Positions 1 to 8,144 of a DNA stretch of 43,922 nucleotides are shown here, one piece after another (positions within the stretch are counted from its first letter, which is position 1; every line of letters begins with the position of its first letter). This DNA comes from Chloroflexota bacterium (GTDB lineage: Bacteria > Chloroflexota > UBA6077 > CF-72), in contig JAFAOS010000368.1 in assembly GCA_019247515.1 (NCBI GenBank), positions 1 to 43,922 on the forward strand, in the 5' to 3' direction. The notes under the pieces are model-generated. The model was not told where the DNA came from. It did not search any database and saw nothing but the letters and a program-made list of their open reading frames with translations. The translations under genes and the position numbers were made by a program.

Positions 1-1
1 C

Positions 2-559
2 TTGCGGACCAGCCAGAAGCACATTTATGCGTGCGGAGATGTGATCGGCAGCTTCCAGTTCACGCATTACGCAGCCTGGCAGGCCTCCAATGCCGTGCGC
101 ACGATGCTGTTTCCAGGCTCGAGTGAGGGCATCCGCTCACACATTCCGTGGACCGTGTTTACCGATCCCGAGGTTGCGCAGTGCGGTTTAACGGAAGCCG
201 AGGCTCGCCAACACTCCGGTAGTGGATCCGAAGTCCGGGTCGCCCGCTGGGGGCTCGACCGAGTTGACCGAGCCGCCACAGACCAGGACCTCGGCGGGTT
301 CATCAAGTGCGTTCACCGACCTGACGGTGAGGTCCTGGGCGCACAGGTTGTGGCGGCGCGCGCTGGAGAGATCATCCAGGAATTCGCGCTCGCGATCGAT
401 CGTCGCATCAAGCTTGGCGAGCTGGCATCGAGCATTCACGTGTATCCCACGTACGCCACCGGCGTCCAGCAGATCGCGGTAGAGGCGCGATTGCAGGCGG
501 TGGCTGCCAGCAGCACGTTGAAGTGGGCCAGAAAGCTCAGCAATCTTGGCCGATCCTGA
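2..559 (+). CDS. FAD/NAD(P)-dependent disulfide oxidoreductase, MerA/Lpd-like (5' partial)
   Basis: This is the C-terminal part of a class I pyridine nucleotide-disulfide oxidoreductase, cut by the window edge, so the true start lies outside. The first residues hold the second FAD-binding motif (YACGDVIG), in which the Asp contacts FAD ribityl. The dimerization domain follows (IPWTVFTDPEVAQCGLTE, then IHVYPTYATGVQQ). The catalytic His-Pro-x-x-x-Glu of glutathione reductase is altered to HVYPTYATGVQ, as in MerA-like relatives that are not true mercuric reductases. No C-terminal vicinal cysteines are present, so mercury reduction is not supported. The stop overlaps the TTG start of the next gene by 14 bases, which suggests co-translation. 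The family is clear but the substrate is unknown. Confidence 0.85.
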   Translation: MRTSQKHIYACGDVIGSFQFTHYAAWQASNAVRTMLFPGSSEGIRSHIPWTVFTDPEVAQCGLTEAEARQHSGSGSEVRVARWGLDRVDRAATDQDLGGFIKCVHRPDGEVLGAQVVAARAGEIIQEFALAIDRRIKLGELASSIHVYPTYATGVQQIAVEARLQAVAASSTLKWARKLSNLGRS

Positions 560-1289
560 GGCCGTTCCCACGCTTACCGTCGACCAGATGCGCGAGGTCG
601 ACCGGTTGATGCTGGAGGAATTCCAGATCGGCCTGCTGCAGATGATGGAAAACGCCGGCCGAGCGTTAGCGCTCGAGGCGCGTCGCCTGTTGGGTGGCGA
701 CGTTCGCGGCTCACGCGTGATTGTCCCGGCCGGGCGTGGGGGGAACGGAGGCGGCGGTCTCACGGCCGCGCGCAGGCTGTCGATCTGGGGGGCAGATGTG
801 TCCGTCGTTCTGGGCGCGAGTCGCTCCGAATTTGAGGGGGTGCCACGTCACCAGTTGGACATCGTGGAGCGGTTGCCGGTCCTGGTACGAGAGGCTCCCT
901 TTGATGAGATGGAGGACGCGCTGCGCTCAGCCGATCTGATACTCGATGCACTTATCGGTTACAGTCTGCGCGGCGCGCCTCGCGAGCCCATCGCGTCGGT
1001 GATTCGCGCCGCGAACGCCTCCAGAACGCCGTTACTTGCATTGGATATCCCGTCCGGCCTGAACGGCGACACGGGCGAGGTCTGCGATCCCACCATCCGG
1101 GCGGTGGCAACGCTCACCCTGGCCCTGCCCAAAGCCGGCCTCACGCGGCGGGCTGCGGCCGCATGGGTCGGTGACCTCTACCTGGCCGATATCTCGGTGC
1201 CCGATGCCGTTTATGCTCGTCTCGGTGTCAGTGTCGGACCGATGTTCTCGCGCAGCGAGATTATTGCCGTGCGTCCCGGCTGGCGATGA
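546..1289 (+). CDS. nnrE: NAD(P)H-hydrate epimerase (YjeF N-terminal domain)
   Basis: A 247-residue stand-alone YjeF_N domain, predicted to epimerize damaged NAD(P)H hydrate in metabolite repair. The nucleotide-binding glycine-rich segment reads VPAGRGGNGGGGLTAARRL, where the usual form is GNGGDGL. The downstream signature DIPSGLNGDTGE is diagnostic of the family. The C-terminal ADP-dependent dehydratase domain (NnrD) is absent, so this is the single-domain form. The start is TTG at 546 inside the end of the upstream oxidoreductase. The last 29 bases overlap the end of the convergent methyltransferase. The replaced Asp in the glycine loop (GGGG for GGDG) is a mild oddity that could affect activity. 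Confidence 0.85.
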   Translation: MADPEAVPTLTVDQMREVDRLMLEEFQIGLLQMMENAGRALALEARRLLGGDVRGSRVIVPAGRGGNGGGGLTAARRLSIWGADVSVVLGASRSEFEGVPRHQLDIVERLPVLVREAPFDEMEDALRSADLILDALIGYSLRGAPREPIASVIRAANASRTPLLALDIPSGLNGDTGEVCDPTIRAVATLTLALPKAGLTRRAAAAWVGDLYLADISVPDAVYARLGVSVGPMFSRSEIIAVRPGWR

Positions 1290-2061
1290 GGAGTGTGTAT
1301 CCGAGTTCGCCGGCTCTGACCCCGTCCGCCGCACGACGCGCCACCGTTTTCGCCTGCTGAAGATCCACGCCGCTCGGGAGCTCTGCATGCTCGATGCGCG
1401 TCACGATTTGCGCCACGAGCAGTCGACGCTGCACCAGGCTGACCATTTCAGCGAGCGCGTCGTGGTGGTCCTCCACATGCGTCACGTGCAGTCCCGCGGC
1501 CTGCAGGGCCCGGATATAGTCCGCCACCGGCTGTGCGTCGGCGAGACACGCGATCCAGCCGGCGTTCCCGTCGAATTCCACGGATGGCTCACCGTCGCGC
1601 GTTAGATCGCTGAGGCCGAATCGACCATCTGGAACGAGCACGCGTGCGATTTCCCGTGCGGCACCGGGTTTGTTCGGAAATGTGCAGAAGGCACATTCGC
1701 AGATCACCGCGTTAAACGCCTGGTCAGGAAGTGCGGCTAACTGTTCAGCATCAGCCTGCTGGAATTCGACCCGATCGGCTACCGCTTCGCGTTCGGCCGC
1801 GACCTCGGCCTGCGCCACATTCTCGGCGCTGTAATCCACTCCCACCACATGGCAGCCGAAGACCTGCGCCAGATGCACGGCGGATGCCCCCGGCCCGGTG
1901 GCCAGATCGAGCACGCGGCTGTGTGCGTCGAGTCCAAGCAGGACGCCCAGACGTTCGGTCAGCGCCAACCCGCCTGGATGCAAGGAGTTGCCAACCAGCA
2001 GGTGCACCCAGTCGCTCGCGTAGAACTCGGCGCAACACGTCTTGATTGCTTCAGTGGTCAT
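1261..2061 (-). CDS. Class I SAM-dependent methyltransferase paired with a radical SAM gene
   Basis: A 266-residue Rossmann methyltransferase. The SAM-binding motif I is VLDLATGPGAS, followed by the acidic residue of motif II in VVGVDYS. A CECAFCTFP stretch sits at the motif IV position where many ArsM-like enzymes carry cysteines, and vicinal cysteines occur near the N terminus (KTCCAEFY). The ATG lies three bases after the stop of the radical SAM gene, so the two are almost certainly one operon. The substrate cannot be read from sequence. The cysteines leave open a thiol-binding or metalloid substrate, but it lacks the typical ArsM layout. Its 3' end overlaps nnrE tail to tail. Confidence 0.8.
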   Translation of the reverse strand: MTTEAIKTCCAEFYASDWVHLLVGNSLHPGGLALTERLGVLLGLDAHSRVLDLATGPGASAVHLAQVFGCHVVGVDYSAENVAQAEVAAEREAVADRVEFQQADAEQLAALPDQAFNAVICECAFCTFPNKPGAAREIARVLVPDGRFGLSDLTRDGEPSVEFDGNAGWIACLADAQPVADYIRALQAAGLHVTHVEDHHDALAEMVSLVQRRLLVAQIVTRIEHAELPSGVDLQQAKTVARRAADGVRAGELGYTLLIASRDARQ

Positions 2062-2064
2062 ATC

Positions 2065-3525
2065 TCACCGTGAGAATTGAAACTCCAGCGGCTTGCGATG
2101 CTTTACAGCAAGTTGCGCGCGCGCCTGCTCGCGATATCCGACACTGTTGTACGCGCAAAACGGGATCTGCTTGCCGCCCGGCAGGAGAATCTCTTTGCAG
2201 CATTTCATCACATTTTTCTGGTTGAACGTCCATGGGTCCATAAAATCCTGCAGCATCACCATGAACATCCGCTCGGCTATGCCGCGAATGTCGAGTCCTT
2301 CGGGGAGTTGACAGGCCGCGCACGAGGTGAGCAGGTCAGTCGTCGCCTTTGCTGAGCCTGGCACGACGGACGACGACCATAGTCCTTCGAGGGCGCGCAG
2401 CACGTCGTCGCCGAAGCCAGGCAGGATCTTGTTGCTGATGTAGTCCAGATAGTCCTCAACATCCAGCAGCCGGGTGATGGGCAGTACGGTCTCACCATCG
2501 ACGTAGGCATACGTGACAGAGTTGCACGTCGGAAAGCAGCACGGCACCGGGACGAAATCGCTCACCTGAAATATCCCTTCCGTCTGTGCTTCGAGGCGTC
2601 GCAAGATGTCGGGGATCGTCATGCGTTGCAGCGGGTCGTGCTGCATGTGACGGCCGGCGTGAAAGGCCGGTTGAAAATTGACGCCGAGCACCGCCGGGTG
2701 CCGCATGCCGAGTCGAACAATGTCGCCGATCTCGTGTTCGTTGACGCCTCGTTCGATCGCCGGCACGAGCACAACTTTGCAGCCAATTTCGGCCAGGCGA
2801 TCCAGGGCGCGCAGCTTTTCATCCAGAATGTCTGGCTCACCCCGGATAATGCGATACGTCTCGCTGGAGAACCCGTCGAACTGAAGATAGATCGCTGGTT
2901 GAAGGTCGGCGAGCTCGTCCCGGAACGAGTCGTCGTTGGCGATGCGCTTCCCGTTGGTATTCAGCATGACGTGGCGGATGTTTCGCGCTTTCGCGGCACG
3001 CAGCATCGGTACGATCTGCGGATGGATGGTGGGCTCGCCACCCGAAAACTGGACCACCTCAGGATAGCCCTCGGTGCGGACGAAACCGTCGAGGATGTCC
3101 TCGACCTCTTCCAGGGTCAGGCTGAACCCGGAGCCGGCGTTGGCGAAGCACAGCGGGCACTGCATGTTGCAGGCGCTGTTGACCTCGATGATGCCCAGGC
3201 AGGTGTGTTGCTGGTGGTCGGGGCACAACCCGCAGTCATGCGGGCAGCCGTGCTCGATGCGGCTGTTATAGGCGAGCGGGATCGTGCCAGGCTTGTTGAA
3301 CCTGGCCTGTGCCGTGTAGGCCTGGGCATCCGCGTAGACGAGGGCCTCAAACTGTCCATGCCGCGGGCAACGTTTGCGCATGAAGACCTTGCCATCGCGC
3401 AGGATGATGTGTGCGTCGATCACCTGTCGGCACTCGGGGCAGATGCTGCGCGTCAGTTCGTGGAAGACGTAGTCGGCGTCGTGCTTCGTCGCGCGGCCGG
3501 CAGCTGGTGCATCGGACGGCTGCAT
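2065..3525 (-). CDS. Radical SAM protein of the MJ0619/Tes-like group
   Basis: The protein opens with zinc-finger-like cysteines (CPEC near residue 29, CPRHG near 53), then HGCPHDCGLCPDHQQHTC (94-109). The radical SAM cluster motif CNMQCPLC (C119, C123, C126) follows, then SGGEPT. This cysteine-rich layout matches the family that holds archaeal MJ0619 (a pterin methylating enzyme) and the tetraether lipid synthase Tes; which activity applies here is not decidable by eye. The C-terminal half contains several more Cys (CCFPTCNS, SCAACQLP, MKCCKE) that could hold additional clusters. ATG 3525 is preferred over an in-frame GTG at 3594 because it places CPEC at the usual distance from the N terminus. 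It is followed immediately by the methyltransferase. Confidence 0.82.
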   Translation of the reverse strand: MQPSDAPAAGRATKHDADYVFHELTRSICPECRQVIDAHIILRDGKVFMRKRCPRHGQFEALVYADAQAYTAQARFNKPGTIPLAYNSRIEHGCPHDCGLCPDHQQHTCLGIIEVNSACNMQCPLCFANAGSGFSLTLEEVEDILDGFVRTEGYPEVVQFSGGEPTIHPQIVPMLRAAKARNIRHVMLNTNGKRIANDDSFRDELADLQPAIYLQFDGFSSETYRIIRGEPDILDEKLRALDRLAEIGCKVVLVPAIERGVNEHEIGDIVRLGMRHPAVLGVNFQPAFHAGRHMQHDPLQRMTIPDILRRLEAQTEGIFQVSDFVPVPCCFPTCNSVTYAYVDGETVLPITRLLDVEDYLDYISNKILPGFGDDVLRALEGLWSSSVVPGSAKATTDLLTSCAACQLPEGLDIRGIAERMFMVMLQDFMDPWTFNQKNVMKCCKEILLPGGKQIPFCAYNSVGYREQARAQLAVKHRKPLEFQFSR

Positions 3526-3640
3526 GATTGGGCCCACCCCTGAGCATGCCACACTCTGCCGAGCGTGACGCGAACCAACGTCAGCGGACGGCACGGGCCG
3601 AGGGCGCGAGATCCTGAAGCGAGACTCTCGCCGAACAGCG

Positions 3641-4141
3641 TTATGAGAATGTCCAGCGCGTGGGCGAACCTGTGAAGTTGTCGGCGCGCACCCCGAAGGC
3701 CCAGGTCGGCTTCATGCGGAAACAGCTGTTGAGCGCCGGGTCGACCATGTCAAAGCCGTAACTGGTCCCATACTTTGCATTCTCAGCTTCCAGGAAGGCT
3801 TCGAGCTCTTCCCGCCGTGTGATCAACTCGGCAACGCCTTCGACCACGCCCGCGTTCCGTGGCTCTTCGGTCGTCACCGCGCACCGCGGGTCATGCCTCA
3901 GGTTGCGTGCTTTGCGCGAGCCGTTGCTGCTGCTGAACAGCAGGCGATCCGCGTGCCAGATTGCCCAGACAGGCATCACATGCGGACGTCCATCAGGCCA
4001 GCGTGTCGCTAGCCAGAAGCTATGCGAGCGGTTCAGCTGCTCTTCGGCCCACGACCACGGCAACAAGCCACCACCCTCGTACGGACCCAGGATGCCGTAG
4101 CCGGGCATCTCCGGGCGACTCGCGCGCGGGTTCTCAGCCAC
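3641..4141 (-). CDS. Pyridoxamine 5'-phosphate oxidase-family (FMN/F420 split-barrel) protein
   Basis: A 166-residue split beta-barrel flavoprotein. The N-terminal half shows the family pattern of an aromatic strand, then ATRWPDGRPHVMPVWAIW, then LLFSSSNGSRKARNLRHDPRCAVTTE, in which the Ser/Lys/Arg residues normally contact the phosphate of FMN or F420. Members reduce or oxidize small molecules, and many actinobacterial and chloroflexal members use F420. The reaction here is unknown. It is a monocistronic-looking gene upstream of (but separated from) the radical SAM gene on the same strand. Length and start are normal for the family. Confidence 0.8.
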   Translation of the reverse strand: MAENPRASRPEMPGYGILGPYEGGGLLPWSWAEEQLNRSHSFWLATRWPDGRPHVMPVWAIWHADRLLFSSSNGSRKARNLRHDPRCAVTTEEPRNAGVVEGVAELITRREELEAFLEAENAKYGTSYGFDMVDPALNSCFRMKPTWAFGVRADNFTGSPTRWTFS

Positions 4142-4450
4142 ACGGCCACACGCGCTAGCTCGCGAGTGAGGACCGACTCGGTGCGCCAGCCGCGGAAGGA
4201 TGAGCCGTTGTACTCAGCCCCTGCCCCCTCCGCCGGCCGGTGGTTCTGAGGGAAGCCAGTCCGCTACTGCGCACGAGCCGATCGCCATCGCATATCAGCC
4301 TACGCCTCGGCCGGGCGAACCGGAAGAGGCAATGTCAAGCTGCTGATGGCCTGGAACTGCACACATGCTGGATTCGTGGCCTGCGCCTGTCGCATTCGAT
4401 GCAGACCTGAGCGCGTTCGGCAGTCGTGGATTCAGTACGGTGGGGCCCAG

Positions 4451-4657
4451 ATGTGGAGTTCCATCCCGTGCCCGCGCTGCGGCAGCCGCAGAACCGCGCG
4501 CGTGCGAGGCCAGTGGGAATGGATCTGGCTCCTCGCCGCGGCCGCCTCGTTTTTTTTGCGATGGCTGCTCACGTTCGCTCGCTACGGTGAGTACCGTGGC
4601 GAGCCAGGCGTGTATCGCTGCGCCAACTGCGGCCGGGCCTTCACGTTCTTCGTCTGA
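4451..4657 (+). CDS. Small zinc-ribbon protein with one hydrophobic segment
   Basis: A 68-residue reading frame from ATG 4451. It has two CxxC knuckles, CPRCGS near the N terminus and CANCG near the C terminus. They are separated by a roughly 20-residue hydrophobic stretch rich in Trp, Leu and Ala (WIWLLAAAASFF...), so the protein may be a membrane-anchored zinc ribbon. A longer in-frame ATG at 4346 exists, but its extra residues look like random sequence. I do not recognise a family or function. It lies immediately before the convergent scpB relic. Confidence 0.5.
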   Translation: MWSSIPCPRCGSRRTARVRGQWEWIWLLAAAASFFLRWLLTFARYGEYRGEPGVYRCANCGRAFTFFV

Positions 4658-4672
4658 GGAACAGCCGCCGGC

Positions 4673-5260
4673 TCAGCCAGGGTGCGTGGTGTCCAGGCCG
4701 GAGCTGAGGCCGCGCTCGGAAGTGGCCGCCAGAAGCTGGTGCTGCAGGTCGCCGATCCAGCCGACGCCGAAGCGGCGCAGCACCAGGTCGGTGGTCACCA
4801 GCGGGATGCCTCGGCCGGGCGCCGCGGCACGCGGCTCTTCGCGGATCAGCCGATGGTGCAGCAGCACCTGGACCTGACGGTCGCTGTCGGCCATGCGGCG
4901 GGCGGTGATCTCGGCGACGCGTGATCGGCTGGTCGAGGATGATGATCGCCAGCACCAGCCAGACGGTCTCGGGCAGGTCGAGCGGCTCCAATCGCTTGTC
5001 CCGCTGCAGGTGGGCAAACAAGCGTTCGACGAGGTGGCTCGCCGTCGGCGCGGCGACGAGCTGGAGCCCATCGTTGTCGAGCATGACCTGCTGGCCGCGC
5101 GGCGGTTCGCTCAGCAGCAGGTCCACCGCTGTTGCAGGCGGGCCGGCGTCCAGCCGCTGGCTTCGAGCACGTCATCCCGCCGTACAGCCTCGCCAACTGC
5201 GAACAGCATGGCGGCCAGCAGGTCGGCATCGCTAGAGGGTGCGCCAGCCGGGCCACGCAA
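4673..5260 (-). pseudogene. scpB: Segregation and condensation protein B (ScpB) relic, two frameshifts
   Basis: Joining three minus-strand frames reconstructs ScpB, the winged-helix partner of SMC-ScpA in chromosome condensation. Frame one gives the N-terminal part (DADLLAAMLFAVGEAV, then GWTPARLQQ). Frame two gives AVDLLLSEPPRG, LQLVAAPT and the core AIIILDQPITR. Frame three gives AEITARRMADSDRQVQVLL, GRGIPLVTTDLVLRRFG and the end. The first break (about 5128-5134) looks like a single lost G and the second (about 4919) like one extra base; together they restore overall phase. The proposed TTG start at 5260 is weak. Either the gene is a real pseudogene and the chromosome has another copy, or both shifts are sequencing errors. 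Confidence 0.7.
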
Positions 5261-5276
5261 CGCGCGTTTCGGGGCG

Positions 5277-5516
5277 ATGCGGCTGCTCTCGACACCAGCG
5301 CTGCTGGGCGTGGCCGAGTTGGCCGCGGCGCTGGGCGTCAGCAAGCAGCGCGTCACCCAGTTGATGCAGGCGGGCAGCTTGCCAACGCCAACCGCTCGGT
5401 TGCGGGCCGGGCCGATCTGGCGGCGGCGGGCCGTCGCGGCGTTCGTGCGGGGCTGGGATCGGCGCGCCGGGCGGCGACCACAAGCACGGATGGCATCCCC
5501 GGCACTCGGTGATTAG
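5277..5516 (+). CDS. Small helix-turn-helix (AlpA/MerR-like) DNA-binding protein
   Basis: A 79-residue frame from ATG 5277, divergent from the scpB relic. The centre reads GVAELAAALGVSKQRVTQLMQAGSLP, a winged helix-turn-helix of the excisionase/AlpA type, followed by GPIWRRRAVAAFVRGW, the wing seen in these small regulators. An in-frame extension upstream to 4893 is antisense to the scpB relic and is not believed. The target is unknown. Such proteins act as excisionases or small regulators, in keeping with the disturbed gene content of this stretch. Confidence 0.6.
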   Translation: MRLLSTPALLGVAELAAALGVSKQRVTQLMQAGSLPTPTARLRAGPIWRRRAVAAFVRGWDRRAGRRPQARMASPALGD

Positions 5517-5592
5517 AGCGAGCGGCTAGGAGGTCGATAACCTATTCGCTGCCTGATCGCCCCCGGTTTGTCATGCCCTCCTCGCGGCAGCA

Positions 5593-6708
5593 TTGGTACA
5601 ACGGCTGATGGGCGAAGGGCGGGGTCAGGGCAAGGAACGGGACGTACTGCTGGTGGGCAGCGTGGGGTTGGGCAATGCCGAAGACGTGTTTCGCAGCGTC
5701 GGCGGCATTCTGGGTGGTCTGGTGCGACGCGTTCCCGACGGCGAAACGGGATGGGCGCGCAGCGTGTGGATTCAGTGCCAGCGGCCGTTTTTTCTAGGAA
5801 ATCCGGCACTGGAGATGGTCGAGCCGGATCCAGAGAGGCCGGGGTCGTTTGCGCCCGCGCGGGTACCGTCGGCTGGGATTTATTTATGGACATACCATGG
5901 CCGAAACGTATCGCGGTCGGGCGCGGCTGCGCGCTGGCGCGCGTGCGAGCGATGTGCAGTTCCATAATGTGGGCTATGCGGACTGGGCGCTCGAGTCCTA
6001 CGCGCTCTTCGCACGTCTGAAAAGCGAAGGGGTGCTGCCGACCAACGTGCGGTTCCAGGTCTGCATTCCCGATCCCGCGATCATCGTCAACCTGCACGTC
6101 CTGCCACAGGCCAAAGACGATGTCGGACCCATCTACACGGAGGGGTTGTTCGCGGAAATCGAGCGAATGGCTTCAACGATCCCAGCATCGGAGTTCGCGA
6201 TCCAGTGGGACTGCACCCAGCCCGTCGAATACGAGACCGCCGACGCCGCACGGCGACAATCAATCATCCAGGAGATCGCGCGGCTCGCAGACTACGTGCC
6301 GAGTGGAGTCCAGTTGGGCTACCACCTGTGTTATGGCGATTTCGAGCACAAGCACGGACTGCAACCGCCCAGTCTGGCGGTGTGCGTCGAGATTGCCAAC
6401 GGCATCACCGCGACCGCGTCCCGGCCGTTGGACTGGGTGCACATGCCGGTGCCGGGCGACCGCGACGACATGCCTACGTAGCGCCGCTGGCTGATCTTCG
6501 TCTGTCGGGTGACACACGCCTCTATCTGGGTCTGGTGCACTACAGCGACGGCGTGGCCGGAACGCGGCGACGGATCGCCACCGCGGCGTCAGTCTACCCG
6601 GACTTCGGCATTGCCACGGAATGCGGTATGGGCCGCCGAGTGGGCCAGGACATTCACGAGCTGCTGCGCATCCACGCCGAAGCCGCCGGAGAACTATCGG
6701 AAGTCTGA
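5593..6708 (+). pseudogene. Methionine-synthase-like (MetE C-terminal-type) protein, frameshifted
   Basis: Three overlapping plus-strand frames together form one protein of about 370 residues. Segment one runs from RDVLLVGSVGLGNAEDVF through RRVPDGETG. Segment two, from about 5870, carries GYADWALESYALFARL, NVRFQVCIPDP, FAIQWDCTQPVEYE and VQLGYHLCYGDFEHKH. Segment three, from about 6470, carries YVAPLADLRL, TRLYLGLVHYSDG and GIATECGMGR. This order matches single-domain relatives of cobalamin-independent methionine synthase found in many soil bacteria, whose substrate is unknown. One break lies between about 5860 and 5900, the other at about 6470-6478 just before a TAG. All conserved blocks remain, so decay is recent or the shifts are sequence errors. 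Confidence 0.65.
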
Positions 6709-6786
6709 TCGTAAGTATCGGTACAATCGATTTCTCAACTAGCACAGTGGCTCGGTACCCTGGTCAAAACTTCGTGGAGGCGTGCT

Positions 6787-8142
6787 TTGAAGCTTCCGGG
6801 CACCTATACGATTCGGCGTGGCCTGACCATTGCGCTCGGCATACTTCTCGTGGCCGCGTGCGCTGCTCCATCTCCGTCGGCAGCACCCACGAGCGCTGCC
6901 CAGACAGCACCGCCGCCCACAACGGCAGCGGCGCAACCAGCCGCGGCCCAGCCCACACAGGCAAGCGCAGCCGCGCAGTCAGGGCAGCAGGTCACTATCA
7001 GTCTGTCGTTCATCGCCACCGGCAGTGAGCAGCTGGCCCCGCTGATCGACGCCTTCCAGAAAGCCAATCCGAACATCAAGGTCAACGTGCAGTACCTGCC
7101 GCAAGCGACGCTCGGCCAAGCGACGGTCACCGCCCTGCAGGCGGGCAATGCGGCCGACGTGCTGTACACCAACGGCGGCACGGGCCAACTTATCTCGGTG
7201 TTTGCGCTGGGCAAGGCTGGCTATTTGACCGATCTGTCACAGCGCGCCTGGGCCAAGGACGTCCCGCCGGCGGCCCACGACATGTACTACGACGGCACGA
7301 AACTCTATGGTGTGCCGATGGGCCTGAGCCTTGTCGGCGTCGTCTACAACACCGACCTGTTCCAGCAGCTTGGACTGCAGATTCCTTCGACGTTTCCCGC
7401 TCTGGTGGACCTGTGTGGAAAGGTGAAGGCGGCCGGCAAGACGCCGATGGCGCTCGCCGGGCAGGCGCCAGGTCTGTACGCTCAAGCTCCTGCCGCGAAC
7501 ACGGTGTATGCCGCCAATCCCAACTGGAACGACGATCGCGCGGCTGGCAAGGTCACCTTCGCCAACACGCCGGGCTGGCAAATGGCCTTGCAAGAGTTTC
7601 AGGACCTCAACAAAGCCGGCTGTTTCCAGGACGGCGCGTCCGCCGACACGGTCGTCAAGGCGTTCCAGATGCTCGGCAACGGTGATGCGCCGATGTTTCT
7701 TGCCCCATCGGCGGCGATTGGCGGCATTCTCGGCGTCAACCAGAACTTCAAAGCGGCCATGTTCCCGGTGCCCGGTCCAACTGCTGACAGTACCCGCGCA
7801 GTGACCGAGTACAACGATTCCTTCAGCGTCAACGCCAAGTCGCCCAATCAGGATGCGGCGCTGAAACTGGTGGACTTCCTCGCCCAACCGGACCAGCAGA
7901 CAGCCTACGCCAAAATCCAGGGCGAGATTTCCGTTCCGGACTCCGTCACAGGCACGGTTCCGGACCTGTACAGCTCGTTCGGTCCGCTACTCCAGCAGAA
8001 GAAAACCGTAACCTTGCCATCGCTGATCTGGCCCAACCCGGCGGTGGGGACGGCGCTTACACCGGACATGCAAGGCCTGCTGACCGGGCAAAAGGCCATC
8101 CCTGACGTACTGACTGACCTCGATAACGCCTGGAACAGCTGA
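6787..8142 (+). CDS. Extracellular solute-binding lipoprotein of a sugar ABC importer
   Basis: A 451-residue family 1 substrate-binding protein. The TTG start at 6787 is supported by GGAGG at 6776-6780. The N terminus is a lipoprotein signal peptide (RR, hydrophobic core, LVAAC) with the predicted lipidated Cys at residue 25, followed by a long Ala/Pro/Thr/Gln linker typical of surface-anchored binding proteins. The mature part has the family blocks LIDAFQKANPNIKVNVQYLP and DVLYTNGG, and ends with DVLTDLDNAWNS. Two permease genes follow at once. No ATPase gene is present, which is common when a shared MsmX-type ATPase serves several importers. The nearby GH3 enzyme suggests an oligosaccharide or glycoside ligand. 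Confidence 0.92.
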   Translation: MKLPGTYTIRRGLTIALGILLVAACAAPSPSAAPTSAAQTAPPPTTAAAQPAAAQPTQASAAAQSGQQVTISLSFIATGSEQLAPLIDAFQKANPNIKVNVQYLPQATLGQATVTALQAGNAADVLYTNGGTGQLISVFALGKAGYLTDLSQRAWAKDVPPAAHDMYYDGTKLYGVPMGLSLVGVVYNTDLFQQLGLQIPSTFPALVDLCGKVKAAGKTPMALAGQAPGLYAQAPAANTVYAANPNWNDDRAAGKVTFANTPGWQMALQEFQDLNKAGCFQDGASADTVVKAFQMLGNGDAPMFLAPSAAIGGILGVNQNFKAAMFPVPGPTADSTRAVTEYNDSFSVNAKSPNQDAALKLVDFLAQPDQQTAYAKIQGEISVPDSVTGTVPDLYSSFGPLLQQKKTVTLPSLIWPNPAVGTALTPDMQGLLTGQKAIPDVLTDLDNAWNS

Positions 8143-8144
8143 TT

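Noticed and set aside
2..559. Mercuric reductase proper
   Set aside because: The C-terminal vicinal cysteines that bind Hg(II) are missing, and no other mer gene is present.
2626..3543. Long plus-strand frame (about 305 codons) opposite the radical SAM gene
   Set aside because: It is the antisense shadow of a gene with clear catalytic motifs; its own translation shows no family pattern.
4893..5276. Upstream extension of the small helix-turn-helix gene
   Set aside because: This part is antisense to the scpB relic, whose blocks are clear; the extension has no pattern.
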